DNA of 64,000 nucleotides from Sparassis latifolia. Lineage: Eukaryota > Basidiomycota > Agaricomycetes > Polyporales > Sparassidaceae. Every line of letters starts with the position of its first letter. Position 1 is the stretch's first letter. Where the stretch lies: the NCBI GenBank assembly GCA_018466975.1, contig CM031558.1, positions 620,001-684,000 of the forward strand, in the 5' to 3' direction. Positions 24,929-35,882 of the stretch are shown here, piece after piece. Position numbers and translations under genes: made by a program. The notes under the pieces were generated by a model that was given only the letters and a program-made list of their open reading frames with translations, made no database searches and was not told the origin of the DNA.

Positions 24929-24944
24929 CTCGGGGCTCATAACC
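24929..24944 (-). other. Copia primer-binding site
   Basis: Directly inside the 5' LTR the minus strand reads GGTTATGAGCCCCGAG. Its complement contains GGGCTCATAACC, which matches the anticodon arm of initiator methionine tRNA rather than its 3' end. This suggests priming by a half-tRNA, as known for Drosophila copia. Confidence 0.65.
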
Positions 24945-25133
24945 TGTTGAGAATAATAGGTAAAATCCCAGAGAATATCGCGATGATGTGAAGGGAAGAC
25001 CCGATTACTCAGCCGGGTTCCCGAAATAGATTTCTTTATATACATTCTATATAAAGTTCCCTTACATAATTATTCCCCGCTGTGGCGGGCTCCATGGGTG
25101 CCCTCGGATCGCTTCCTCCGGGCATTCCCAACA
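24945..25133 (-). repeat. Copia LTR (5' LTR in element orientation)
   Basis: Near-identical partner of the left LTR. It should have provided the promoter for minus-strand transcription. Confidence 0.92.
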
Positions 25134-25138
25134 ATAAG
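25134..25138. repeat. Copia target-site duplication, right copy
   Basis: ATAAG directly after the right LTR, matching 14219-14223. Confidence 0.85.
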
Positions 25139-25659
25139 TGCTGTACTTCACAACAGACTGAGATGTTTGAGCGACTTGTGAGTGAACAGAAACGAGATCG
25201 TTGACAATCACTTGGATATTGTGGTATCGATCCTTTCACAATCTTATTTCGTTTTCCGAATTTAGTATGTTCTCAATATTTTTCCTTCTGTGAACCCACC
25301 GCGCGTGAGACAAAGGCGATGATCTAATAGGAGCTTTGATCTCCATGCCAAGCTCCTCGTTCTCCTGAATCACCTTCTCGCTAAGGTTGACCATACCTCC
25401 ACCCACTCTGATGTCTTCGCGTTTGTGAAATTCTTGCCTTGAAAGCGATTCTTTGTAAAATCTTCTCGTCGGACTCGTTGACGCGTGAAATTTTAAACGA
25501 CGATCCTGATTGGAAGAATTCGATCGCCTTGCGTCACTGTTGACCACGTGTGAGCCGCGTGTGCTATCGACTCACCCTGGGCCCGACGGCTCGAGTTTTG
25601 TTGAGAGAGCTTGACGCACTCACCGCCAAAACTTCTTGCTCACCTCTCACACTCCCAGA
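25139..25659. other. Intergenic, beta-tubulin upstream region
   Basis: Follows the copia target duplication and holds the tubulin promoter. An ACGCGT-type motif (GACGCGTGAAA) lies near 25480. No gene supported. Confidence 0.45.
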
Positions 25660-28350
25660 ATGACGCGCGAAATCATCAATGTTCAGGTATGTGTATCATT
25701 AGAGTTGACCAATTTCTAAGCTTATCCGTACGCGACCAGGTTGGCCAGGTTAGCCAGGTGTCAGAAAGTTCCAGCTATGAGATCTAACATTTCGCGAACA
25801 AAGGCCGGAAACCAGGTTGGCGAAAGCTTCTGGGAGATTCTCCTTGCAGAACATGGTCTCGATGCGGAGGGTGTGAGTGCGCGATTCCCGAATCTCGGGC
25901 ACCGAACTGACGCGATAGGGTCAGTTTTATAAGGGGAATGATCCGCTGCAAATCGCTAGGGTACGTCTTGAGATTTCCAAAGAAAATGCCTACCTGAGTG
26001 TCATTTTGGTGCAGGTTGGAGTTTTCTTCACCGAGGTCGAGCAGTCTGGCAGCGAGAAGAAGTACGTTCCCCGTAGTGTGCAGGTTGATCTCGAACAAGG
26101 CGTGTGCGATCGCGTAAGTTGGCTTCAGGAATCAGTGTGGGTTTCACGAGAGACTCACAGTATATCAGATACGTGCAAGTAAGATGGGAGCTTTGTTCCG
26201 GCCAGATACATTCGTGAATGGTGACAGTGGTGCCGGAAACAACTGGGCGAAAGGATGTAAGTGCAGCCATGCCGTGCGTTGCCGCAGCGTGCGCTGACCA
26301 GCTCTATTTATCAGTCTACACGGAGGGTACGGTAATTAGACATGTCTATATCTGCTGTGCTAACCCTGGGTTCCAGGGGCCGAGCTGGTGGAGTCGATCT
26401 TGGTCAGTCTCACCCGCCGCATTTTAGAGTCTCCCAGCTACTAAACAAGGCTATTTCAGGATATCGTCCGCAGGCAAAGCGAGGCTTGTGATTCTCTACA
26501 AGGCTTTCAGATGATCCATTCTCTGGGTGGAGGTACCGGTTCAGGCTTAGGCTCACTGCTGTTGTCGAAATTCCGAGAAGTTGTGTTCGCTGATAACCTG
26601 TTGGCTTGCTCCCTGATGTGAATACTTCAGGAATTTCCTGACAGGATGCTCTCTACCTTCTCGATTCTCCCTTCTCCTAAGGTGGGTCGGCGTAATCTGC
26701 TAGAAGGGACGCGCACTAATGTTCCATGTAAAGGTGTCGGAAACGGTTGTCGAGGTACGCGCGAGCTTGTATCTGGGTAAGACGATAAACTGATGGCACG
26801 CAGCCGTACAATGCGCTATTGTCCATCCACCAGCTCGTTGAGAACAGTGATCTGACGATGTGTATTGATAACGAGGCATTGTGCGTACTCCGCAAAATGA
26901 TCACACCGTATACTCACTATTATCAGGTACGACATCACTGTGCGAACGCTGCACACTAAGAATCCGGAGTTCTCAGATCTCAACGTGGTAGGTCCAGGCG
27001 CAGTGTTACTCGCATGACTGCGATTTGAATCTCAACCTTCGCAGTTGGTCTCACAAGTGATGTGCGGTGTAAGCACCAGTTTGCGGTTCCCTGGTCAGCT
27101 GAATGGGTGCGTCTTCTTGCTCGGGTGATAACGCATCCTTATGCTGAATGTACGACGAATAGTGATCTGCGGAAACTTGGCTTGAACCTTATCCCCTTCC
27201 CACGTGTAAGTGGTTCTACCTTCCTTTTTTTCCTCGCGTTGTGTCCGACTATTTGTGTCCCAACGTAGCTGCACTTCTTGATGCCGAGTTATGCACCCTT
27301 CTACGATCCGAAGGCGAGAGCGTTCATGCGTCTCACTGTCCCCGACCTGACATCAGCGTGAGTCGCCAGTGACAAATTTCACCCAGCTTTTCCTCTTACG
27401 ATCGCCGATCACGTTGTAGTCTCTTTGATCGGAGAAACCTCCTTGTCGCCTGCGATCCCAAGTTCGGGTGAGTGAATGCATGTGTCTGGGCGATCATGAA
27501 TGTTCAATGTCTCGATAGCCGCTATCTAACTGCAGCGACTATTTTCCGAGGGAAGCTTTCGTCCCGGGAGGCGAGTTGCTCATGATGTCCCCAGTCCCCT
27601 CGTTTTCTCTGCTCACATCGAATGCAGGTGGAAGTAAGTGCGTTCTCTTGGTGTAAGAACGTGGCATTGCCTACCCAACGTCACTAGTACTCTGTGTTGG
27701 AGCTTCAGCGCAAGAACTCCTCACAGTTCGTTGAGTATGTTGGGTTGATACTCCTTGTTCGAATGCGATACTGAAATGCTCCCAGATGGATACCGGACAA
27801 TGTTTCCGTTTCTCTGTGCTCAGTACCTCCGGTTGGGCAACAACAGGTACTCAGTCCTCCCCTTACCGTCACGAAAAATTAACTGGCGCAATGATCGTTA
27901 GTCCGCGACATGTCTAGCAAATTCTACGGCTGTTCAGGAACTCTTCAAGCGCACTCTCTCCCAGGTTCGTGTCCTCATTTAACGGTCTGGATTGTGTCTA
28001 ACATCATACGATGTGGCTGGGGTTTTCGACAGTTCGCTGCCATGTACAAGCGCCATGCGTTCCTGCATTGGTACACGGGCGAGGGAATGGACGAGATGGA
28101 GTTCTCTGAAGCAGAAAGCAATACGCATGACCTGATGTGAGCCACCCGCACTTTGATGCGTGCAGCTGGGCCGTTGCTAACTATAGCTGTTTCGCAGTGC
28201 CGAGTATCAACAGGTATGTTTGGAACGCAGTATGATCCAGCGCGGGCTTCCGTTGACTCCTCGATCTAGTATCAAGAAGCGACCCTGGAAGCGGAAGATA
28301 ACGAGGAGTTTGAAGAGGGGCTGGAGTATGCTGAAGAAGAAGCTGCCTGA
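25660..28350 (+). CDS. Divergent beta-tubulin
   Basis: Microtubule subunit that binds and hydrolyses GTP. An intron-rich gene whose joined exons give [25 protein letters not shown], with an extra Thr where beta-tubulins normally begin MREI. Further landmarks are [27 protein letters not shown], the GTP-binding [116 protein letters not shown] and an acidic tail ending EEEAA. The second exon is only 9 bp (25740-25748). One intron after SSRE starts with GC instead of GT (near 27573). The frame stays open through every inferred junction. Many substitutions in normally invariant positions suggest a specialised paralogue rather than the main beta-tubulin. Confidence 0.9.
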
Positions 28351-29126
28351 TCTATCGTGCACCTACTCGTCGTGGTTATTGGTCTTCTGTATCATGCCCG
28401 TTGCTGATCTCCGGAAATTTTCCTTCGTGCGCCTCTACTCTATTAATTACGTGTTGTCGAAATTCTTGCAGTAAGATCTATTTCTGGCATCCAACAAGTC
28501 GTAATATTACTGCAACTTACTCCTGCAAGCACATGTTGGGCGCATCTGCACTACAAGTAAGTCATTGCTAATGTTTGGCGTTTACATATCCGCTGCAGTA
28601 GATAAGTGAGACACCCCATCGGCACCCTAGGGTTCCCACGGGGCTGAAGACATCTCGCCGCGTAAGTGTTCTTTCCCATCATATCAGGTGAACACCAACG
28701 CTCACATCGATACCCGTACCTAGGATGAGAGGAACGAACGTATACCGAGGTTTCTCCGCATCAATTGTCATCCATCGCTTTTTCGGTGCCCGGAGAGAAA
28801 TAGCTCTCAGTGTTTCGAGGATGAACTCTCTGTTTTTAAAGACAATCCTGCGTGGTTTCGGCCGTACGTCTTTCAGAAGAGGCGGATGATTCACGACGGC
28901 TCCCGACTAGGGAAGAAACACCTACTGATGCGTTGTTGCAGGTGTTTGTGCAAATTCAAGGCTTTCTCAAAGTCACGCCCTAACCGCGTGATCTATGCCA
29001 GATTTCGGAGGACGGTCCGCGAGTATGATCACTGTCTGTGTCCGAGACGATGTTCGGAGCTTCTACAAGATATAAAGCTGCAAGGTGTTGCACTCAGTGC
29101 CCTCGAGGTCTCGTATCATCATAACC
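28351..29126. other. Intergenic, no gene supported
   Basis: Tubulin 3' flank and DUF1479 promoter. A minus-strand open frame of 71 codons (28679-28894) lacks an ATG and any signature. Confidence 0.45.
29071..29077 (+). promoter_or_regulatory. TATA-like box of the DUF1479 gene
   Basis: TATAAAG, 50 bp upstream of the start codon at 29127. Confidence 0.45.
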
Positions 29127-30856
29127 ATGTCTAAGCCCGATCTTGGCCCCTGCCCTCCTCGCTTTGTTGAGATCAAGAGGGACATCGCGTCCTCCTACCC
29201 AGACTTCCAAGAGCGCGTCACCAAGGCGTGGAACGAGCTCTTAGCCGAGCTCGACACCGTCACATCTGAGATCGCTGCGCAAGGCTCTGACGTAGGTCAA
29301 CAAACCCATTTAATTTTGGCCTGTGCTGATGTTTGTCTTCAGTACGTCCCTCAGGTCAATTTCTCTGAGCTTGCAAACCTTAGCTCCGAGCGCATTGAGG
29401 AAATTAGGCGCAAGGGCAGTCTTGTCATCAAGGATGTGGTTGATGATGAAGAGGCAACGCAATGGAGACAATGGTTGCGGGAATATGTAACCAAGAACCC
29501 GAGTATCGATGGTTGGTCTACGCTCTGGCCGACGTGCGCGATCCTTGCTAAAACGACAGCTAGGCTTCCCCGCCGAGGACAAGCAGTTCTTCCAGCTCTA
29601 GTGAGTGGCGTAATTCGAGTTTTCCGACTGTATGCTGACGTGATGGCGTAGCTGGACACGCTCGCAAGTGCGTGCTCGTGCGCACCCGAATGTACTTGCA
29701 GCTACGAGCTGGTTGAACAACATGTACCACGTCCGCTCTGGTGCCCAGATTGAGAACGTAGACCTGTCGACCCCTCTGATGTACGCCGATCGCTTCCGTA
29801 TCCGCCACCCGGGCGTGCAGTGGGATGCTCACCCTCCTCACGTTGATGGTGGGTATTTCACGTAGGGTATTTGCTTGTGAATGATGGCTGAATCACTTCC
29901 CAGGTGGCGGAATCGAGCGGTGGGAAGACCCCACGTTCCGCCACTGTTTCGAGGATATCCTGAGCGGCAACTGGCGCCAACATGATCCCTATGACCTGGA
30001 AGACCGTATCAACGCACGTAGCTCGATGTACGGCCGTGTTGGCCAGGTCAGCGAATTTAGTGGCGAACGAAAACTGAGTTTTGACGCTATATATTCCTTA
30101 GGCAACTATCTTCAGAACTTACCAGGGTTGGCTCGCTGTGAGGTGAACATGGTTAAATCCGTAATTTGCGCCGATGTACTGATGTATTGCAGCGGCACCG
30201 CTCCTCATGAGGGCACCCTCCAGGTATTTCCTAGTGTCTACCTCTCGAACGCCTACACCATCCTGCGCCCCTTCTTCCGTCCCAAGGAAGGTGCTGAGGA
30301 CGTCATAGATTCTAAGAACTGGGAATACGGTGCGTCATCCTGCAAGTACTGGCGCTTACTAGCCCGTTGATAGTCTGACCTTAGACATCACCTCGTCTGA
30401 CTTCCCGGGTGTTTACTCTACCGGATCTGGCTTCCGCGGACCCTGGCCCAACACGAAGACCCACCCTCACCTCAGGCTAGATGAGACCATGGTCTCTGTT
30501 CCGAAGGTCAACCCCGGCGACATGGTCTTCTGGCATTGCGATGTCGTGCACGCTGTGGAGAAGGAGCACATCGGCAACGACGACTCTGCGGGTGCGTAAC
30601 TTCACTTCATCACTTCGTACGGTTATCCAACCGTGCGTTTGCAATTTCGATAGTGATGTACATTCCCGCCGTCCCGTATACCCCTGCCAACGCCGACTAC
30701 GTGGTCAGGCAGAAGGAAAGCTTCCTTCAGGGCATCCCGCCGCCCGATTTCCTTCGCGGCCACGGCGAGATTGATTACGCTGGCGTTGGCAGGCCGGAGG
30801 ATGTCGAGGCCCCCATTGCGAAGAAGTCAATGGGCTTCATGATCGAGGTCGCGTGA
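29127..30856 (+). CDS. DUF1479 family protein, dioxygenase-like
   Basis: A protein of about 465 residues over several exons, starting MSKPDLGPCPPRFVEIKRDI and ending GFMIEVA. The DUF1479 family (including bacterial YbiU) has the double-stranded beta-helix fold of Fe(II)/2-oxoglutarate dioxygenases. An HxD-type metal triad is visible: HPPHVDGGGIERWED supplies His and Asp, and FWHCDVVHAVE supplies the distal His. Other landmarks are GSLVIKDVVDDEEATQW near residue 85, PGVQWDAHPPH, GTAPHEGTLQVFPSVYLSNAY and PWPNTKTHPHLRLDETMVSVP. Introns interrupt at about 29293-29341, 29520-29570, 29600-29650, 29849-29903, 30049-30192, 30331-30385 and 30592-30652. The substrate is unknown. It is complete, with no missing key residues that I can see. 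Confidence 0.85.
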
Positions 30857-31154
30857 GCGAGGTGTATTGTCCATATTCGGTCGAGTCGTACCGTAGTATC
30901 TATGCCTGGGATGGAGTTGTAGGATTAGATGTGCACGGCGCATTTTCTTATGTGAACTGACGATAGTCCTGGTTTGTCATTGCGCGAGTAGAGCGAACAA
31001 GCATGAGATCACACTGTTATGGATGTATTGTTGTGGAATAAACGTCCGTGCAGTTTGTACCGACAAGCGCAAGCATCTCTGTCGTCTCCCCTACTCTTAC
31101 ATGCATTATGTCTTTATCGTACATCCTGTGCCACGCTCACGCGCATTTTTTAGT

Positions 31155-31942
31155 CTACCACTTGAGGTACGGGAGGAACTTCCCACTGCGATAACACAGA
31201 CACGGAGAAAATTGCATCGGTTAAACTGATATACCCTGACATGCCAAGAAAAAGAAGACGCACTCGAAGGTGAGAACGACGCGGTCGCCCTTGGGGTCCG
31301 GCTTGCGCTCAACGTTGACCTTGCAGTCGATCATGGACATGATGCCGTCGCCAAACTGAACCCAAAGCGGGGTGAGCAACACTACAGTGGGGAGGAAGGA
31401 ACGTGCCTTCTCGTGAATGATGGCCTTGATGGCGTTGCCGTAGACCATGACGCCCTCGTACAGACGGTACAGGACAGGGTCCCGTGGGGGCATGGGGCCA
31501 AGACCGCGACGAGGGATCCATGCATCGCAGAGCTCGGAGAGGTTGTTACCAGGGAGCTCGAGCACCTGAGATAACTTGGCAATCTCATCGGTATTCGCCT
31601 TCGCCTGCACAAAGACAAAGGTCAAACCGTGCGCGTGCTAAAGACAAGGATAAGATGTTGCGCACCTGTCCGTAGAAGAGTGCAGCGACCCATATTTCAT
31701 CGCGGCCGATGGCCTTGCCGATCTGGTCAAAGGTCAAGCCTGCGCAATTCGTGCATTGCACCATTTATTGCGAGACTTCATAGCAGAGATGTGGATGTCG
31801 TACCTTGCTTGGCCTTGGCCTCGAACAATCTAGCGCAGATGGGGGGAAGCTCGGCGAACGGCTCTGTGTTAGGGCTGACTGTCTGCTCTGCGTCAGTACA
31901 CATCTCCCAGAAATCCGACACACTGACCAGAACTTGGGACAT
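31155..31942 (-). CDS. Cyanate hydratase (cyanase)
   Basis: Converts cyanate and bicarbonate to ammonia and CO2. The start at 31942 gives MSQVL, spliced to TVSPNTEPFAELPPICARL. Then come the helical N-terminal domain (GLTFDQIGKAIGRDEIWVAA and LFYGQAKANTDEIAKLSQVL) and the catalytic C-terminal domain: DPVLYRLYEGVMVYGNAIK holds the Arg and Glu of the active site, and FGDGIMSMIDC holds the Ser. The last exon (31185-31155) adds DGKFLPYLKW, the usual fungal cyanase end, after an intron at 31186-31263. The intron between IHEK and FGDG appears to have a GC donor (AAG then GCACGT); if it were retained, 17 residues would be inserted in frame. Length of about 165 residues matches the family. Confidence 0.9.
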
Positions 31943-32525
31943 TGTCTGCAAACAATAAGACTTAGAAGGTGACTGAACGAGTGGGCAGATGATATGCGAA
32001 TTTCGAGACCTTTCAGATGATCGCGTTCTTAAGAGAGCGACTTAGGTAGCCACGTGATCTCTTCATCAGGTGATCCATCGGCACTTTGTGGTTGCGGCTG
32101 TGATTGGTCATACGTAATCCCGAGCGAGCCCGATCACACGAAGAGCGACGGTTCGGAAAGCTCGGACAACGTGAGACGCGAAATAAGTGGCTGAAGAGGG
32201 CTGGGGTAGATGAGACACATATGAGCCGGAAGGGAGGGGTTTGTCTGTGACGAGTCCGAGTGCAGGATAGTAGCTTTGTTCCCAGTACATATCGTCATGA
32301 CCGCCGAAGAGATGCTTGATGTGTAGAAGCAGACAAAAAGAGGGAAGCTCGGACGAAACGGCCTTTGACGTGCTTCATGAGACTGTCAATTCGAGGGGAG
32401 GAATAACGTACTGAATGTTTGGACAGTGGCGCGTTGAGGACTCATGACCAAACAGATCGCGAAGACTCACGGAGGAAAACACCGTATTTTCAATGTTACA
32501 CTGATAGCGGAAGAAAGCATTATAC

Positions 32526-33093
32526 TCATGGCTTCACGCCTACTTCCGTATCCTCACCAACGGGCTTCCAGACGTCCTTCGTGGCATGCATCAACTCGTA
32601 AAGCTGACCTAGCTGCTCTGCAGACATCTGAAAGCATATGGTTAGACATTTTCCTTTATTTCCTGGGCCCGCACACCTTCTCCAGAACTGTCGGATCTAA
32701 TTTCTTGCCCGTGAAGTGCTTAGCTTCGGGGCCAACAGGTAGCTCATCGAGATACTGTTTCCATTGTGATAGGAAACCAATTACGTGTACTTTGTTTTCT
32801 ATCTCTTGATGCCGTCGGAATTCTAGAGACAGCGGTCAACCAAGTACTCCGGTGAGGCAGTGGATCTTACCGGCTCTGACGTAGTCGTCACCTAGTGACC
32901 GCATCTCATACGGAAGTGAGCGATGAGCACGAAGGATTCTCCGGTATAGTCTGCCGTGCCATAAACTCGGTTATTCTGAATAGCCTGCGCTTAGTACTCA
33001 CGGTAGGGGTGGGAGAAGAATAGCACTTGTTTTTTGGAGGTTTAGAGGTCTCTTGGAAATAGATTCAGCCAGCCGCACAAGAGTGGAATGCAT
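32526..33093 (-). CDS. Succinate dehydrogenase assembly factor 3 (Acn9/SDHAF3)
   Basis: A mitochondrial LYR-motif protein that helps mature the iron-sulfur subunit of complex II. Four exons: 33093-33002, 32950-32871, 32822-32677 and 32627-32526. The N-terminus is basic and Ser-rich (MHSTLVRLAESISKRPLNLQ), like a mitochondrial presequence. PLYRRILRAHRSLP carries the LYR motif across the first intron. Then follow YEMRSLGDDYVRAEFRRH, VHVIGFLSQWKQYLDELP, HFTGKKLDPTVLEKMSAEQL and GQLYELMHATKDVW, all family landmarks. Total about 140 residues. It is divergently oriented relative to the repeat-rich region to its right. Confidence 0.88.
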
Positions 33094-33212
33094 TTCGTGC
33101 TTGGGTATCACGCTATCTGACAAGTGCCACGCAGAGAGGTGTGAAGCGGAAGGCGAGGAACTTGGTGGTGGTCAAAGTCGAATCGAAGTCGGTTTAAATC
33201 AAACATGCTTTA

Positions 33213-33247
33213 TTTAGGGTTAGGAGTTTTCTTGAATTAGGGTTAGG
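33213..33247 (+). repeat. Two telomere-like TTAGGG tracts
   Basis: TTTAGGGTTAGG at 33213-33224 and ATTAGGGTTAGG at 33236-33247. The basidiomycete telomere unit is TTAGGG. Each tract holds fewer than two full units, so this may be a regulatory telobox-like motif of the divergent SDHAF3 promoter rather than a telomere relic. Confidence 0.5.
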
Positions 33248-34138
33248 ACACACCCGATCGGATCGGATGAAACGGAGATATAATTTCGCAAGTGCGATAG
33301 GAAACTCGTCTAGGTTCGCGGACAACATGTACCACAAGGTCCTTATGTAATATATTCAGTCATGACAGAGAGAAGTTCAACACCGGTTAGTTTTCCTCAT
33401 GATAAGGCGACGACGTACTTACTGTATCTTGAGGACCACGTACCCGGACGTGTCTGCACTGTCTGCAGGCTCGATCCGTCCCCGACTCAGCACACAGGAA
33501 AGTAAACGGAGAGAAACAGAGACAAGACTTGGGCCATTGCACGAACGTTTGAAAAGATTCAGAAACAGAGCCAACAGAAAATGGAGCAATGATGCTTCTT
33601 CGAGTTGCAATCCTGAGGACAATATGATCGCCACAGACAATTGAATCATACCAGACAAGCTGAATCCTAGGACTTGGAGCTTCAACGTAGAAGAACCTAA
33701 TCACTGCAGAGATAGAATAAGCACACCGACGTAGTCGATAAGAGCAATCACAGAGATATTTCAGTGCGGTTGCTTCGCGTCTTCACAAACGCTGTAGTCA
33801 GCCGGTATCAGACGGTCCCGAGGTACGAGAGATGACCGAGCCAAAAGTATCATAGTCAACGTCGCCAGTCACAGTCAGAAGAGGAAGAAGGTGTCGCTGA
33901 GAGAAATCAGTCAGTGCGAGCGTCGCCGCGGAGTGAAACGCAAAAGATGTTGCCACAGAGTTTCTACGCTGAGCCCAAAGTCAATAAAGGATTCCAACGT
34001 TTTATGAGACTCACCATTCTTTTGCCACGCTGCTTGGTGGAAGATGGCCAGCAAGCGTATTATCTAAATGTGTTCTTGCCCTCGATATCGCGGCAAGAAG
34101 AAGTCACGTAAGAAAACGAGATAAGATACCTGAAGTTC

Positions 34139-34275
34139 GGCACGAGTTGGTTTCGCCCGCTGCCATGAAGCAACGAGGTACTTATCCCGAGGACCACGTA
34201 AAGGTCCGTGCCCGGACAGCGCCTCCATCGCAAGCGCCGCCCGCCCTCGGGAAAAGAAAATGGACGCGCCTGGAT
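34139..34275 (+). repeat. GC-rich hairpin repeat, copy A
   Basis: CGAGTTGGTTTCG, then TACTTATCCCGAGGACCACG, AAAGGTCCG, CCGGACAGCGCC, and CCCGCCCTCGGGAAAAG, followed by TGGACGCGCCTGGA. CCCGAGG (34186-34192) can pair with CCTCGGG (34245-34251), enclosing a GGACC/GGTCC hairpin. Confidence 0.75.
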
Positions 34276-35551
34276 TCACTTGGCCTTGCGTGGTAATTGA
34301 TGTACTGGATATGGGTCTTGTCGCGATTTTACGTGCAACCAGTGTGAAAGCGGACGAGCGCCGTAGTATGTTGGCCAAGAGAGTACTCACTGAAGAAAAA
34401 AAGAGTTGTGAATCGCAGCAGCACTCAAGTGGAACATATAGTCACGTCTACGTTCAATACAGATGTGAAAGCAGCAGACGAATACTGCAGAAACTTGCCG
34501 AACTCAGGTGAAGGCCTCGCTCACCAATAACCACATAGAAAACATCATTTAATTACTGCCACATCACGTAGTGTCGGGACTTGAGAATTCATTCTGACAG
34601 AAATCAAACGAAAAAAGACGATATCATGCTACAACACTCACCGACATAATATTGTCACCAGATAGCCAAGCACAAGCATCAAATCAGCCAGACTTCATAG
34701 ACTATTATCAAAAAAGTAGACTAGCAATGAATCGTCGCCAAACAGTTGCGTCGCCGAAGACTCGAGCAGCGTCGCTCAAGAGCCGTGCCGCCAGATTGGA
34801 TTCCAGGGAACCACCGGTGACTCACCTTTACACAAAAGAAAACCGCAGTCCTGTCTCGCCAAAGTCGACTCCCGTGGTCGACTTATCTTCAGAGACCAGA
34901 ACCAGTACGTGCAAGGGACCCGCAGTATCTTTTCGCCAGAGAACGCTGACACAACAACAAGTAGGTTTGACGAAGCCGCCAGAGCAAGTGTAACCTAGAC
35001 GAGAGAAGCAGCTGCTCACCTAGAAACATGCACTGACAGGAGGGCGGCTGGAAGGCAGCGCCCGCCCTCGGCTTGGCACCTCCAAACAACGGTTAGCCCG
35101 AAAGGAGACAGCACACCTTAATGAGATCGCAAGATATCCTTCAGCAAATCCGTCTCCCCTTGAGGGCAACCGCAAGGTGAGCGCAAACTGTCCGCCAACG
35201 CCGAGTAACGAGCCGGCTGCCGACCAGACACGGAGAGCTCTACAGTGCGCGGAGGCAACAAGTGCCGCACCGGGTCGTTCCGCCGGTCTTCCTTGAGTAA
35301 GGATGTAGTGCTTATGCTCCTCACGCGACGCTGGCTGGCACCTCGTGCTGACCATGCGACAGGGAAGGCAACGGTCATCCTCGGTCTGGACTGAGGATAG
35401 CCATTTGTCAGTGAACGAGAAACACGATGAAGAACGAACATTCGTTTGATTTCAGATTCTCCAGACGTATAGGATCAAATACTAAAAGTCTGGAATGCCG
35501 AGAAATTTTTAGCAAACAACGGTGGACAGAAATTGAAGCGAACCTCAATTC

Positions 35552-35695
35552 GGTGCGAGTTAGTTTCCCCCGCACCCCTGAGGCGACGGGGTACTTATCC
35601 CGAGGACCACGTAAAGGTCCGCACCCGGACAGCGCCTGCGATGCAGGCGCTGCCCGCCCTCGAGAAAAGAGGGGTTGGAATGGACGCACCTGGAG
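35552..35695 (+). repeat. GC-rich hairpin repeat, copy B
   Basis: Same order of blocks as copy A. It has a perfect 9-bp inner stem, AGCGCCTGC (35631-35639) with GCAGGCGCT (35643-35651). The outer stem CCCGAGG/CCTCGAG has one mismatch. Confidence 0.75.
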
Positions 35696-35882
35696 GTACC
35701 TGTTGCCGCAATGCATATTGAATATGGAGTCCTTGAAAGCCTTCTACGTTCACGTTGCCTTGCATGGTTCTTGTCCATCGACACTGTAGCATTGTTAATC
35801 AAAGCGTAGACGAAATGAACTCCCTAAAGATCTCACCTTGTCTTCCGCTGAGGACAACCGCAAGGCTCGCACAAACCTGCAG

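Larger units (their letters stand above)
14224..25133 (-). mobile_element. Ty1/copia LTR retrotransposon, split by a nested CACTA element
   Basis: Direct LTRs flank the element (14224-14419 and 24945-25133), each TG...CA-bounded (TGTTGAGAATAATAGG ... GCATTCCCAACA). The 5-bp duplication ATAAG lies at 14219-14223 and 25134-25138. Transcription is on the minus strand. The primer-binding site lies inside the right LTR and a purine tract (GAGGGGGAG) inside the left LTR. Domain order protease, integrase, reverse transcriptase, RNase H defines Copia. The internal region is about 4.3 kb once the CACTA insertion (18495-24668) is removed. Many stops and frameshifts make it defective. Confidence 0.93.

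Noticed and set aside
25236..25547. Minus-strand 103-codon frame upstream of tubulin
   Set aside because: No ATG at its 5' end and no family signature; it overlaps the expected tubulin promoter.
28679..28894. Minus-strand 71-codon frame with many basic residues
   Set aside because: It begins with GTG rather than ATG, has no splice partner and no recognisable motif.
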